Shown in pieces: positions 41,838 through 48,805 of a DNA stretch of 48,805 nt. Numbering within the stretch: position 1 is the first letter of the stretch; every line of letters starts with the position of its first letter. Source of the DNA: an uncultured Lachnospiraceae bacterium (GTDB taxonomy: Bacteria; Bacillota; Clostridia; Lachnospirales; Lachnospiraceae); contig CATXUX010000026.1 in the NCBI GenBank assembly GCA_958402795.1, positions 1 to 48,805 of the forward strand, read 5' to 3'. A model generated the notes under the pieces. The model had not been told where the DNA came from. It did not search any database and worked only from the letters and a program-made list of their open reading frames with translations. The position numbers and the translations under genes were made by a program.

Positions 41838-42747
41838 TCTGGGCACCTCCTATCATCTCAAGGAAATAATTTTCAAACGCCTTGCTTGCAACAGATATGG
41901 ATATGATTTCTATGTTGTTTTGTGCAAGCTCCATCGCAATTTTTCCACTGTCTTCTAATCGTTCAAAAATGTGGATGGTATCATTATTTACAACCCGATA
42001 GCGCGTAAAGCCAAGCCTGTCTAACACAGGCAGAGCCTTATTGGGCGTCGGCATTTTTAATTCGATATGTTCATTACAGGCTGCATCTAATTCTGCATGT
42101 GATAATTCCTTTACTAATTCGCCGTTGTTGATAAAGCCAAAATTAGTTGCGATCTTTGAGAGTTCTTCTAAGATATGGCTTGAAATAATCATTGTGATCT
42201 CTTTTTTCTTATTCAGATTTAAAAGAGTATTTCGGATCTCTACGATTCCCTGTGGATCAAGTCCGTTAATCGGCTCGTCAAGCAATAATAGGTCCGGCTC
42301 TCCTACAAGAGCCATAGCAATGCCAAGTCGTTGTTTCATTCCCAGTGAAAAATTTGATACTTTTTTCTTTCCAACTTCGTCTAATCCGACAGTATTTAAT
42401 AAATTTTCAATATACCCGCTTTTGTGAATGCCTGTGCAGATGCACTTCAATTTAAGATTATCATACGCTGTCATTCCGGGATATAAACCGGGAGCCTCAA
42501 TAAGAATCCCGATTCTGGATAAGACTTTTCTGCGGTCTTTTCCAGAATACCCCATAAAAGAAATGTCACCATTGGTAGGAGAAACCAAACCTCCGATCAT
42601 TTTTAGAAGTGTAGTTTTTCCCGCACCATTTTTCCCGACTAATCCATAGATTTCTCCACGGCGAACATTTAGGTTGACATTGTTGACTGCTGCCTGATGT
42701 TTATATTTTTTCGTCAGGTTATTCGTAACCAGCAATTCATTCATCAT
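41830..42747 (-). CDS. ABC transporter ATP-binding protein (bacitracin/lantibiotic-exporter type)
   Basis: From the ATG at 42747 (AGGAGGTC upstream) the 305-residue protein has Walker A GKNGAGKTT, signature FSLGMKQRLGIAMAL and Walker B LLLLDEPINGLDP, then the C-terminal extension of BcrA-like ATPases (about 215-305). It would power the permease now broken by the mobile element. The response regulator lies upstream and the kinase downstream, an arrangement typical of systems that sense and expel peptide antibiotics. Confidence 0.92.
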   Translation of the reverse strand: MMNELLVTNNLTKKYKHQAAVNNVNLNVRRGEIYGLVGKNGAGKTTLLKMIGGLVSPTNGDISFMGYSGKDRRKVLSRIGILIEAPGLYPGMTAYDNLKLKCICTGIHKSGYIENLLNTVGLDEVGKKKVSNFSLGMKQRLGIAMALVGEPDLLLLDEPINGLDPQGIVEIRNTLLNLNKKKEITMIISSHILEELSKIATNFGFINNGELVKELSHAELDAACNEHIELKMPTPNKALPVLDRLGFTRYRVVNNDTIHIFERLEDSGKIAMELAQNNIEIISISVASKAFENYFLEMIGGAQNV

Positions 42748-42836
42748 AATGACCTCCTGCATATTCTTTATGATGATTCTATTTTATCAGGCAACTGCCA
42801 AAACATCGCTAAGAAATGTTTAAGAAAAGGATAAGA

Positions 42837-43508
42837 TTATTCTGCCAGTTTAAATCCAATCCCCCAGACGGTTTCAATGTACTCATCATCCGTATGCTGC
42901 TTGATCTTGGAACGAATATGGCTAATGTGGACATTGACCGTTTTATCCTCTCCCACGTAATAATCATCCCAGGCATAGTCATATATTTCTTGCTTTGAAA
43001 AAACCTTGTCTGGTTTTGAAAGCAGCAACTCTAATATTTTAAATTCTTGTCTGGTAAGGTTTAGTTCATATCCTTTTACCATAACCGTATGTTTTTGTTT
43101 GGATAAAACTAAATCTTTATATTTTTCACATTTGTTTTGCGATTGTTCCGATGATTTTCGGAGTTGAACGCTTATTCTTGCATAAAGCTCTTCAAGTTCA
43201 AAAGGCTTTGTTATGTAATCATCGGCTCCTGACATAAGAGAATTTACTTTCGTATCAAGTTCATCCTTCGCAGAAAGTATAATAATCGGCGTTTTTATCG
43301 CTGGCTTTATCCTCTCAATTAACTCACCTCCATTTATACCCGGTAACATTAAATCGAGAATAATAATATCAAAATCAGAATGATTCAAATGCAAGAGTGC
43401 CTCGGTTCCAGAAAAAGCCTGAACACACGCAAACTGTTTTTTACAAAGATAATCACGTACCATTTGATTGATCTCTGTATCGTCCTCTACGATAAGTATC
43501 TTCTTCAT
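42837..43508 (-). CDS. OmpR-family response regulator
   Basis: The 223-residue regulator has a receiver domain with EDD near the start, phospho-acceptor Asp in DFDIIILDLMLPG (about residue 52), a Ser in IILSAKD and Lys in ITKPFE. A winged-helix DNA-binding domain follows (LTRQEFKILELLLSKPDKVFSKQEIYDYAW...VNVHISHIRSKI). It is the first gene of the minus-strand operon and the partner of the histidine kinase at 29150-30040. It keeps its own promoter; the kinase is now 11 kb away. Confidence 0.94.
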   Translation of the reverse strand: MKKILIVEDDTEINQMVRDYLCKKQFACVQAFSGTEALLHLNHSDFDIIILDLMLPGINGGELIERIKPAIKTPIIILSAKDELDTKVNSLMSGADDYITKPFELEELYARISVQLRKSSEQSQNKCEKYKDLVLSKQKHTVMVKGYELNLTRQEFKILELLLSKPDKVFSKQEIYDYAWDDYYVGEDKTVNVHISHIRSKIKQHTDDEYIETVWGIGFKLAE

Positions 43509-43566
43509 ATTTTTCCTTCTTTCTGGATGCAGGCTGATATAGATTCAAACATCTCTGCCAATCGTA

Positions 43567-43595
43567 ATTATACTGCTTATATGATATCTGTCCAA
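43567..43595 (-). promoter_or_regulatory. Promoter of the response-regulator operon
   Basis: On the minus strand TTGGAC (43595-43590) and TATAAT (43572-43567) are separated by 17 bases, about 60 bases before the response-regulator start. Confidence 0.75.
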
Positions 43596-43615
43596 ACGAA
43601 TAATAATCCCTCCGT

Positions 43616-44701
43616 TTACACGGTTTTCAGTACATTAAGAAGCCATGTGTTGTCTTCCGGGTTCATGACACAGAAGCGGATATATTCGCCGTCCAGGCAC
43701 GCAAATGAGGAACAGTCGCGGATCATAAGTCCCTGCCGGATACAGCGTTCAAACACATCATGGGAGGTTACGCCTGATTTCCGGATTCTCAGAAACAGAA
43801 AGTTGGCGTAAGCGGGATACACCTGAAATGCAGGCATAGATTGAAATTCTTGCTGTATACGGCTGCGCTCAGAGAGAATCAGTTCCCGTGTCTGCCGGAT
43901 ATACTCCGAGTCTGTCAGCATCTGTTCTCCGGCAAAGGCTCCCAGGCTGTTCAGAGACCAGGGAATTTGTTTCTCCTTCATGCGATTCAGGAAAGCGGTA
44001 TTCCCTGTGATTCCATAGCCGAGCCGCAGTCCCGGCGCCGCAAAAAATTTGGAGACTCCGCGCAGTACCATCACGCAGTCAAATTCCTTTGTCAGCGGGA
44101 CCGCGGTAACAGCGGAGACGTCGGGAGCGAATTCCACATAGGTTTCATCGATCATGACGAAGATCTGTTCCTGCTCACAGAACGTAAGGAGTCTGCGCAG
44201 ATCAGACTGCGGGATGGCAGAGGAAGTCGGATTGTTCGGGTTGCACAGGATCAGCAGGTCGTATCCCTTCAACGTCCGGCAGAGGTCGTCGACGTCTAAC
44301 ACAAAATCGGCTTCTTCCTGCAGATGATAATAATCCTGTGTGCTGCCGGAAAAACGCAGTTCCCGGGAGTACTCCGAATAGGTTGGACCCAGGATCAGCG
44401 TGTGCCGTGGGTGCTGTTCGCCGATGAGAAGGGAGATCAGCTCGCTGGCTCCGTTTCCCGGGAGAATGAAATCTGCGGGAATGTCGTTCTGTGCGGCAAT
44501 CACGTTTCGGAGGGAGGTATACTCCCGGTCCGGGTAAGAGGACAAAACATCAAGATGCGAAGCGGCGGCGTCCTTTACCTGCCGGGACAGTCCGAGCGGG
44601 TTTACATTTGCGGCAAAATTTACGATTTCCTCTTTATTTAAATGATAATATTCACAGATTTTTTCAATATCACTTCCGTGAAATACAGGTTTTGCTTCCA
44701 T
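43616..44701 (-). CDS. CobD-like class I aminotransferase (threonine-phosphate decarboxylase family)
   Basis: The 361-residue PLP enzyme has fold-type I signatures: FAANVNPLG, YPDREYTSLRN, GNGASELI, CNPNNPTS, DETYVEF and SKFFAAPGLRLGYG, with the PLP Lys in SKFF at about residue 232. The start (HGSDIEKICEYYHLNKEEIVNFAANVNPLG) is closer to CobD, which decarboxylates threonine phosphate in cobalamin synthesis, than to histidinol-phosphate aminotransferase, but no cobalamin or histidine genes are near. Its partner is a DUF1015 gene 26 bases upstream on the same transcript, so a role in a phosphorylated amino acid pathway is plausible. Confidence 0.8.
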   Translation of the reverse strand: MEAKPVFHGSDIEKICEYYHLNKEEIVNFAANVNPLGLSRQVKDAAASHLDVLSSYPDREYTSLRNVIAAQNDIPADFILPGNGASELISLLIGEQHPRHTLILGPTYSEYSRELRFSGSTQDYYHLQEEADFVLDVDDLCRTLKGYDLLILCNPNNPTSSAIPQSDLRRLLTFCEQEQIFVMIDETYVEFAPDVSAVTAVPLTKEFDCVMVLRGVSKFFAAPGLRLGYGITGNTAFLNRMKEKQIPWSLNSLGAFAGEQMLTDSEYIRQTRELILSERSRIQQEFQSMPAFQVYPAYANFLFLRIRKSGVTSHDVFERCIRQGLMIRDCSSFACLDGEYIRFCVMNPEDNTWLLNVLKTV

Positions 44702-44727
44702 ATCAATACTCCTTTATCCTGGTATCA

Positions 44728-45972
44728 TTATATTAACGGGTGAATGAACAGTCCGCTGCGCAGCTTGGGTTCGAACCAGGTGGATTTCGGTGGCATGAGT
44801 CTTCCGGCGTCTGCAACGGAGAGCAGTTCTTCCATCGAAGTCGGGTACATGGCGAAGGCAACCCGGTCCGGCCTGCTGTCGGTCATTCGGACAAGTTCTT
44901 CCAGTCCGCGGATACCGCCGATGAAATGGATCCGGGGATCTGTCTTTGGATTTTGAATGCCGAGCAGTGGTTCCAGTATCTCATTTTGCAAAATGGAAAC
45001 ATCCAGACTGCGTACGGGATCGGCAGAGTACAGGACCGGTTTTGCTGTCAGTGTATACCAGGTATGATCGAGATACATGCCGATTTCACCTTTGCGCTGA
45101 GGGCGGTAAGGCTCGTCGTCATATCGCTGGATGACGTCAAAACGGCGCTGAATCCCTCCGAGCAGGGAACTCACGGAATGCCCGTGAAGACCGTCCACAA
45201 CCCGGTTATAATCAAAAATCCGCAGCTCATCCTCGGGGAAGAGTACGGAGAGAAAGTAGTTAAATTCTTCCGATCCGTCGTATCCCGGATGCTCTTCTCT
45301 TCGCTTGAGACCGACTTTTACGGCGGACGCGGCGCGGTGGTGTCCGTCTGCGATGTAAATATGCTGCATCCGGGCAGTGATTTTTGTGATCTGCGCGATT
45401 TGTGCGGCATCGGAGATCAGCCATACCTGATGGCGAACGCCGTCCGTACTTACGAAATCGTATAACGGAGCTGTCTGGCAGACGGTAGTTTTCAGTGCAT
45501 GGATTTCCTGATCCGGCCGGTGGACAAGAAAAATCGGCCCGGTCTGGGCGTCCATGGTATCAATGTGGCGGATCCGGTCGGTTTCTTTTTCTTCCAGTGT
45601 ATTTTCATGCCGGCAGATTACTCCGTTCAGATAGTCGTCGATGGAAGCGCAGCAGACGATGCCGGTCTGTGTCTGTTCCCGGAATGTCAATGCGTAGAGG
45701 TAGTAGCAGGGGGATTCATCTTGCATGAAATATCCTGCGTCGGTCATCTCCTGCAGGGTGTCCCGTGCCCGGTCGTAGACGGACTGGGAATACATATCGG
45801 TATCATCCGGGAACTGTGTCTCGGCACGGTCGATTTTTAAAAAAGAAAGCGGATTTCGTTCGACAACGTGTTTTGCTTCTGCTCTGTTGTATACGTCATA
45901 AGGCAGCGCCGCAATGTCGGCGGCATAGTCCGCCGCCGGACGCACTGCCCGGAAAGGTTTGATTACAGCCAT
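44728..45972 (-). CDS. DUF1015 family protein
   Basis: From the ATG at 45972 (AAAGGAGC upstream) the protein has 414 residues and is full length for DUF1015: VIKPFRAVRPAADYAADIAALPYDV at the start, IYIADGHHRAASAV in the middle (about 235-248), and FIGGIRGLEELV near the end. The GHHR motif is shared with ParB/sulfiredoxin-fold serine kinases such as SbnI, so an ATP-dependent kinase acting on a small substrate is likely. It lies upstream of the CobD-like gene on the same strand. An upstream in-frame extension of 30 residues has no ribosome site and is not used. Confidence 0.85.
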   Translation of the reverse strand: MAVIKPFRAVRPAADYAADIAALPYDVYNRAEAKHVVERNPLSFLKIDRAETQFPDDTDMYSQSVYDRARDTLQEMTDAGYFMQDESPCYYLYALTFREQTQTGIVCCASIDDYLNGVICRHENTLEEKETDRIRHIDTMDAQTGPIFLVHRPDQEIHALKTTVCQTAPLYDFVSTDGVRHQVWLISDAAQIAQITKITARMQHIYIADGHHRAASAVKVGLKRREEHPGYDGSEEFNYFLSVLFPEDELRIFDYNRVVDGLHGHSVSSLLGGIQRRFDVIQRYDDEPYRPQRKGEIGMYLDHTWYTLTAKPVLYSADPVRSLDVSILQNEILEPLLGIQNPKTDPRIHFIGGIRGLEELVRMTDSRPDRVAFAMYPTSMEELLSVADAGRLMPPKSTWFEPKLRSGLFIHPLI

Positions 45973-46033
45973 ATTGAATGCTCCTTTGATACGTTTTCCT
46001 ATTCGCAGCCACGAATGGCAACGTTTTATTGAC

Positions 46034-46062
46034 ATTCTATCACAAGGGTATGCCGCGTGCAA
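46034..46062 (-). promoter_or_regulatory. Promoter of the DUF1015-aminotransferase pair
   Basis: On the minus strand TTGCAC (46062-46057) and TAGAAT (46039-46034) have a 17-base spacer. The MITE-like element starts 42 bases beyond the -35, so it is a close upstream neighbour of this promoter. Confidence 0.6.
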
Positions 46063-46103
46063 GAGCGTAACCGCTTCCTTCGAAAAACGTATGCGGCGGA
46101 ATC

Positions 46104-46340
46104 GTTACTTTTCACGGGGCACCGCCCAACAGCTGCGAAACCGTACGCCAAAGGCGTACATCGCCCTTTTTCAAGGACTTTTGTTTCTCGCTGTGGGGCG
46201 GTGACCCCTTTACGTTGCCAAGCATACGACAAAAACGTCCAGTGGACGTTTTTTAGAGGTCTGGGAAATGCGGAAAATGTTGTTTTGCAAGCAAGCTTGC
46301 ACCAACCTTTTCCGTATTTCCCTACCCCGTGAAAAGTAAC
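46104..46340. mobile_element. 237 bp MITE-like element with TIRs and target duplication
   Basis: GTTACTTTTCACGGGG at 46104-46119 and its exact inverse at 46325-46340 are 16 bp terminal inverted repeats. GCGGAATC flanks both ends (46096-46103 and 46341-46348) as an 8-base target duplication. Inside, nested stems occur: ACCGCCC/GGGCGGT, GTACGCC/GGCGTAC, AACGTCC/GGACGTT and ATGCGGAAAA/TTTTCCGTAT. There is no coding capacity, so it must have moved with a transposase made elsewhere. The class cannot be assigned from the ends. Confidence 0.85.
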
Positions 46341-46396
46341 GCGGAATCCGACAGAATAACCGGGGAAGACTGCTGTATTTTTGTGCAAAAGTGCCT

Positions 46397-46425
46397 TTGA
46401 AATTTCATGTAAAAAGGAGTAAAGT
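46397..46425 (+). promoter_or_regulatory. Promoter upstream of the MATE gene
   Basis: TTGAAA at 46397-46402 and TAAAGT at 46420-46425 have a 17-base spacer, so transcription should begin near 46432, just before the terminator hairpin. Confidence 0.5.
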
Positions 46426-46436
46426 AAGAAACAGAG

Positions 46437-46491
46437 AAGAACGAGTAGCGTAACTGCGTAAGTCCGGTTTATACTACTCGTTCTTTTTTTT
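46437..46491 (+). terminator. Terminator in the MATE leader (possible attenuator)
   Basis: AGAACGAGTAG pairs with CTACTCGTTCT around a 24-base loop, followed by eight T. It is downstream of a promoter and 100 bases before the MATE gene. TCCGGTT words at 46462 and 46495 could pair with AACCGGA at about 46549, giving an alternative fold. Confidence 0.65.
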
Positions 46492-46589
46492 GTGTCCGGT
46501 TACGGCGGTAAATTGTCTGTTGCGGGATCAGCAGTCAGGTCGAAACCGGAAACAATCTTGGGATAATGAAGAAGGAGGACGTAATTTTT

Positions 46590-48005
46590 ATGGAACATTC
46601 AAATTCTTTCCTGGAAAAGGAAAAAATTGGTACTTTAATGCGGAAATATGCGGTACCGTGTATTATTTCACTGCTTGTGGCAGCGTTGTATAATATTGTA
46701 GACCAGATCTTTATTGCCAATGCGGATTATCTGGGATCGTATGGAAATGCGGCGAATACGGTCGTGTATCCGCTGACGATCGTGGCGCTGGCAATCGCGG
46801 TTATGATCGGTGACGGATGCTGTGCGTATGTCAGTATCTGCCTCGGTGCGAAAGAGGACAAAAACGCCAGCAGCAGTGTGGGGAATGCAATCACTCTGAG
46901 CGTGATCTGCGGGATTGTGATCACGGTGATCTACCTGATCTTTCAGGATCAGATCCTTCTGATGTTCGGGGGCGGAGTGAATGAAGAAACATTTGCCCGG
47001 TCGAAGGAGTATTTCTTTTATATTACGCTGGGAATCCCGTTTTATATGTTCGGGCAGGCGATGAATCCGGTGATTCGTTCTGATGGAAGTCCGAAGTATG
47101 CGATGGCAACACTGCTTACCGGTGCGATCATCAACATCATTCTGGATCCGATTTTTATTTATGTGTTCCGCTGGGGAATGAAAGGCGCTGCAATCGCTAC
47201 GATACTTGGCCAGATTGCGGCTGCAATTCTTGCATTTATCTATCTTTTCCGCATGAAATCTGTTAAACTGAGGAAAGAAAGCTTTATGCCGCACGCAAAG
47301 GTGCTGAAGAAAATGCTTCCGCTTGGGATGACGAGCTTTCTTGCGCAGATCTCCATGGTGCTGTCCATGGCGGCGGTGCAGAATATGGTTCGGAAATATG
47401 GCGCGATGGACGCGATCTTCGGACAGGAGGAATATGCACAGATTCCGATGGCTGTGATCGGGATCGTAATGAAATTCTTCCAGATCGTGATATCGATCGC
47501 AATCGGTCTGGCGGCAGGCTGTATCCCGATCGTAGGATACAATATCGGTGCAGGACGGAACGATCGTGTAAAGGAACTGTTTAAGAAACTGCTGATCGTG
47601 GAATTTGTGGCAGGTCTGATCGCAACGCTTATCTTTGAACTGTTTCCGGAACAGCTCATCGGCATTTTCGGAGCGGGCAACGAAAGTGTATACTACCAGG
47701 AATTTGCAGTACGGTGCATCTGGATCTTCCTGAGTCTGCTGCCGCTGTCCTGCCTGAACAAGGGAACGACGATTTTCCTGCAGTCACTCGGAAAAGCGGG
47801 ACAGTCCACGGCATTGTCCATGTTGCGTGAAATCGTCTGCGGCGTTGGTCTGCCGATCCTTCTGCCGGTGTTTATGGGACTGGACGGAATTCTGTTCTTT
47901 ATGCCGGGATCCGATGTGATCACATTTATCGTGTCGGCGGTCGTGATCGTGCGGACGTATAAAAACCTTGGGAAGCCTGCAAAACAAGTAGAAATCAATA
48001 CTTAA
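46590..48005 (+). CDS. MATE-family multidrug/toxin efflux transporter
   Basis: From the ATG at 46590 (GAAGGAGGACG 9-12 bases upstream; the earlier in-frame ATG overlaps that site) the protein has 471 residues with 12 membrane helices in two related halves. The family signature MRKYAVPCIISLLVAALYNIVDQIFIA opens the first half, and IGLAAGCIPIVGYNIGAGRNDRVKELF opens the second-half helix pair. MATE proteins export cationic compounds using Na+ or H+. The substrate is not known. It is followed 17 bases later by the cytidylate-kinase-like gene. Confidence 0.92.
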   Translation: MEHSNSFLEKEKIGTLMRKYAVPCIISLLVAALYNIVDQIFIANADYLGSYGNAANTVVYPLTIVALAIAVMIGDGCCAYVSICLGAKEDKNASSSVGNAITLSVICGIVITVIYLIFQDQILLMFGGGVNEETFARSKEYFFYITLGIPFYMFGQAMNPVIRSDGSPKYAMATLLTGAIINIILDPIFIYVFRWGMKGAAIATILGQIAAAILAFIYLFRMKSVKLRKESFMPHAKVLKKMLPLGMTSFLAQISMVLSMAAVQNMVRKYGAMDAIFGQEEYAQIPMAVIGIVMKFFQIVISIAIGLAAGCIPIVGYNIGAGRNDRVKELFKKLLIVEFVAGLIATLIFELFPEQLIGIFGAGNESVYYQEFAVRCIWIFLSLLPLSCLNKGTTIFLQSLGKAGQSTALSMLREIVCGVGLPILLPVFMGLDGILFFMPGSDVITFIVSAVVIVRTYKNLGKPAKQVEINT

Positions 48006-48022
48006 GTAAAGGAGGACGTGTG

Positions 48023-48619
48023 ATGGAGAGGAAGATTATTACAATCAGCCGCGAGTATGGAAGTGGCGGGCGCTACATTGGGGAAGAGGTCGCAAAGCGG
48101 CTGGGCATCGCATATTACGATAAGAAGATCATCGCCCAGACAGCAGAAAAAACCGGACTGGCAGAGGAGTACATTGAAGAGAAGGGCGAGTATGCGCCGA
48201 GCAGCAGCTTCTTTGCATATGCGTTTGTCGGAAGACATTCCGATGGTTCTTCGATCGATGATTATCTGTATGCTGCCCAGCGTCAGATCATTTTGGACGT
48301 GGCGGAGCAGGGACCTTGCGTGATCATCGGACGATGCGCAGATTATATCCTGCGGGATAGAGAGGATTGTCTGCATATCTTTGTCCATGGAAATGAAGAG
48401 GCAAAGGTAAGACGGATCATGGAGCTGTACCATGTCTCGGAGACGGAGGCAAAACGTCAGCTGAAGTTTGTTGATAAAAAACGAAGCACGAATTATAATT
48501 ACTACACGGACAGGAAATGGGGCGTGACACAGAACTACATGCTGTCTATGAACAGCAGTGAGCTGGGATATGAGACTTGCATTGAGATGATCTGCAGTCT
48601 GGTAAAACCACGTGGTTAA
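48023..48619 (+). CDS. Cytidylate kinase-like family protein
   Basis: The 198-residue P-loop NTPase has start ITISREYGSGGRYIGEEVAKRLGI, the motif of the cytidylate-kinase-like family (GSGGR in place of a usual GxxGxGK). VIIGRCADYILRD is the second conserved strand and HxxEEAKVRRIMELYHVSETEAKRQLKFVDKKR is the lid. AAAGGAGGACG fits the ATG at 48023 (a GTG precedes it). True Cmk is normally longer and fused or linked to other genes, so the substrate is uncertain. It is cotranscribed with the MATE gene. Confidence 0.88.
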   Translation: MERKIITISREYGSGGRYIGEEVAKRLGIAYYDKKIIAQTAEKTGLAEEYIEEKGEYAPSSSFFAYAFVGRHSDGSSIDDYLYAAQRQIILDVAEQGPCVIIGRCADYILRDREDCLHIFVHGNEEAKVRRIMELYHVSETEAKRQLKFVDKKRSTNYNYYTDRKWGVTQNYMLSMNSSELGYETCIEMICSLVKPRG

Positions 48620-48664
48620 AAGAAAAAGATAAAAGGGACTGTCAGAAAACAGATGGTTCAAAAC

Positions 48665-48713
48665 AGGGGGCGATGTGATTCGTATGAGTCACATCGCCCC
48701 CTGAAATCTTTTC
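48665..48713 (+). terminator. Terminator after the cytidylate-kinase-like gene
   Basis: CAGGGGGCGATGTGA pairs perfectly with TCACATCGCCCCCTG around a 10-base loop and is followed by AAATCTTTT. Bases 48714-48805 hold no recognisable feature. Confidence 0.8.
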
Positions 48714-48805
48714 CCCCAAAAGAAGGGGGCCGGGTAATATCTTTTTCCTGCACTTGAGTTTCCGTAAATTGTAATTGAAAAAGGGATATGTCTATCTAAA
48801 GTACC

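Noticed and set aside
42816..42998. Small plus-strand frames across the response regulator and ABC ATPase genes
   Set aside because: They are antisense shadows with no ribosome site or family resemblance.
44740..45465. Plus-strand reading frame of 241 residues opposite the DUF1015 gene
   Set aside because: DUF1015 on the minus strand has a ribosome site and conserved motifs; the plus frame has neither.

Overview
The window looks like a chromosomal segment of a gut Lachnospiraceae-type Firmicute (class Clostridia). The protein families are typical of that group: a P-loop formate-tetrahydrofolate ligase, an Opp peptide transporter, a NadA-NadB-NadC-NiaR operon, a SEC-C methionine aminopeptidase, and a Tn4451-like mobilizable element with TnpV, a MobA-type relaxase and a large serine recombinase. 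Ribosome binding sites are strong AGGAGG types and the housekeeping promoters are close to consensus. The species cannot be named from sequence reading alone.

Layout. 1-1.7 kb: a solitary AAA ATPase with a PD-(D/E)XK tail, minus strand. 1.8-4.2 kb: fhs and folE (one-carbon metabolism and GTP cyclohydrolase). 4.3-10.8 kb: an oppBCDFA operon with three perfect hairpins in its leader and a structured repeat before the binding-protein gene. 10.8-17 kb: a small membrane protein, a Ca2+-type P-ATPase, a zinc-ribbon protein, a YfcE-like phosphodiesterase and a NYN/OST-HTH protein. 17-19 kb: a compact locus of a small Cys-rich protein, an ECF sigma factor and a bactofilin-like beta-repeat protein. 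19-22.8 kb: nadA-nadB-nadC-niaR. 22.8-26.3 kb: an XRE regulator, an APC permease behind a terminator-containing leader, and a pyridoxamine kinase. 26.3-28.1 kb: an AT-rich two-gene island encoding a HipA/HipT-like kinase and a protein that seems to join the HipA N-terminal (HipS-like) subdomain to a HIRAN domain. It lies between pdxY and map, and a diverged copy of the 3' end of map sits on its far side, so it looks like an insertion footprint. 28.2-29 kb: map.

29.1-43.6 kb is one minus-strand operon (response regulator, ABC ATPase, ABC permease, histidine kinase) split by a 10.9 kb integrative mobilizable element. The insertion is inside the permease gene, and joining the two halves at a shared CAT restores one open frame. 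The element carries TnpV, an XRE regulator, a membrane-bound MFS-LuxR regulator, a small protein and a cell-wall-anchored surface protein as probable cargo. It then has a promoter-to-terminator structured RNA, a candidate oriT of three inverted repeats, a MobC-like protein, a relaxase, a ParB-like protein, a TnpW-like protein and a serine recombinase.

43.6-48.8 kb: a CobD-like aminotransferase and a DUF1015 protein (minus strand), a 237 bp MITE-like element with 16 bp terminal inverted repeats and 8 bp target duplications, a MATE transporter behind a short terminator leader, and a cytidylate-kinase-like protein.

The best candidates for something undescribed are the HipT-like kinase plus HipS-HIRAN pair, the ECF sigma/beta-repeat locus, the MFS-LuxR/surface-protein cargo, and the structured RNA beside the candidate oriT. 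No tRNA, rRNA, CRISPR array or phage structural gene was seen.
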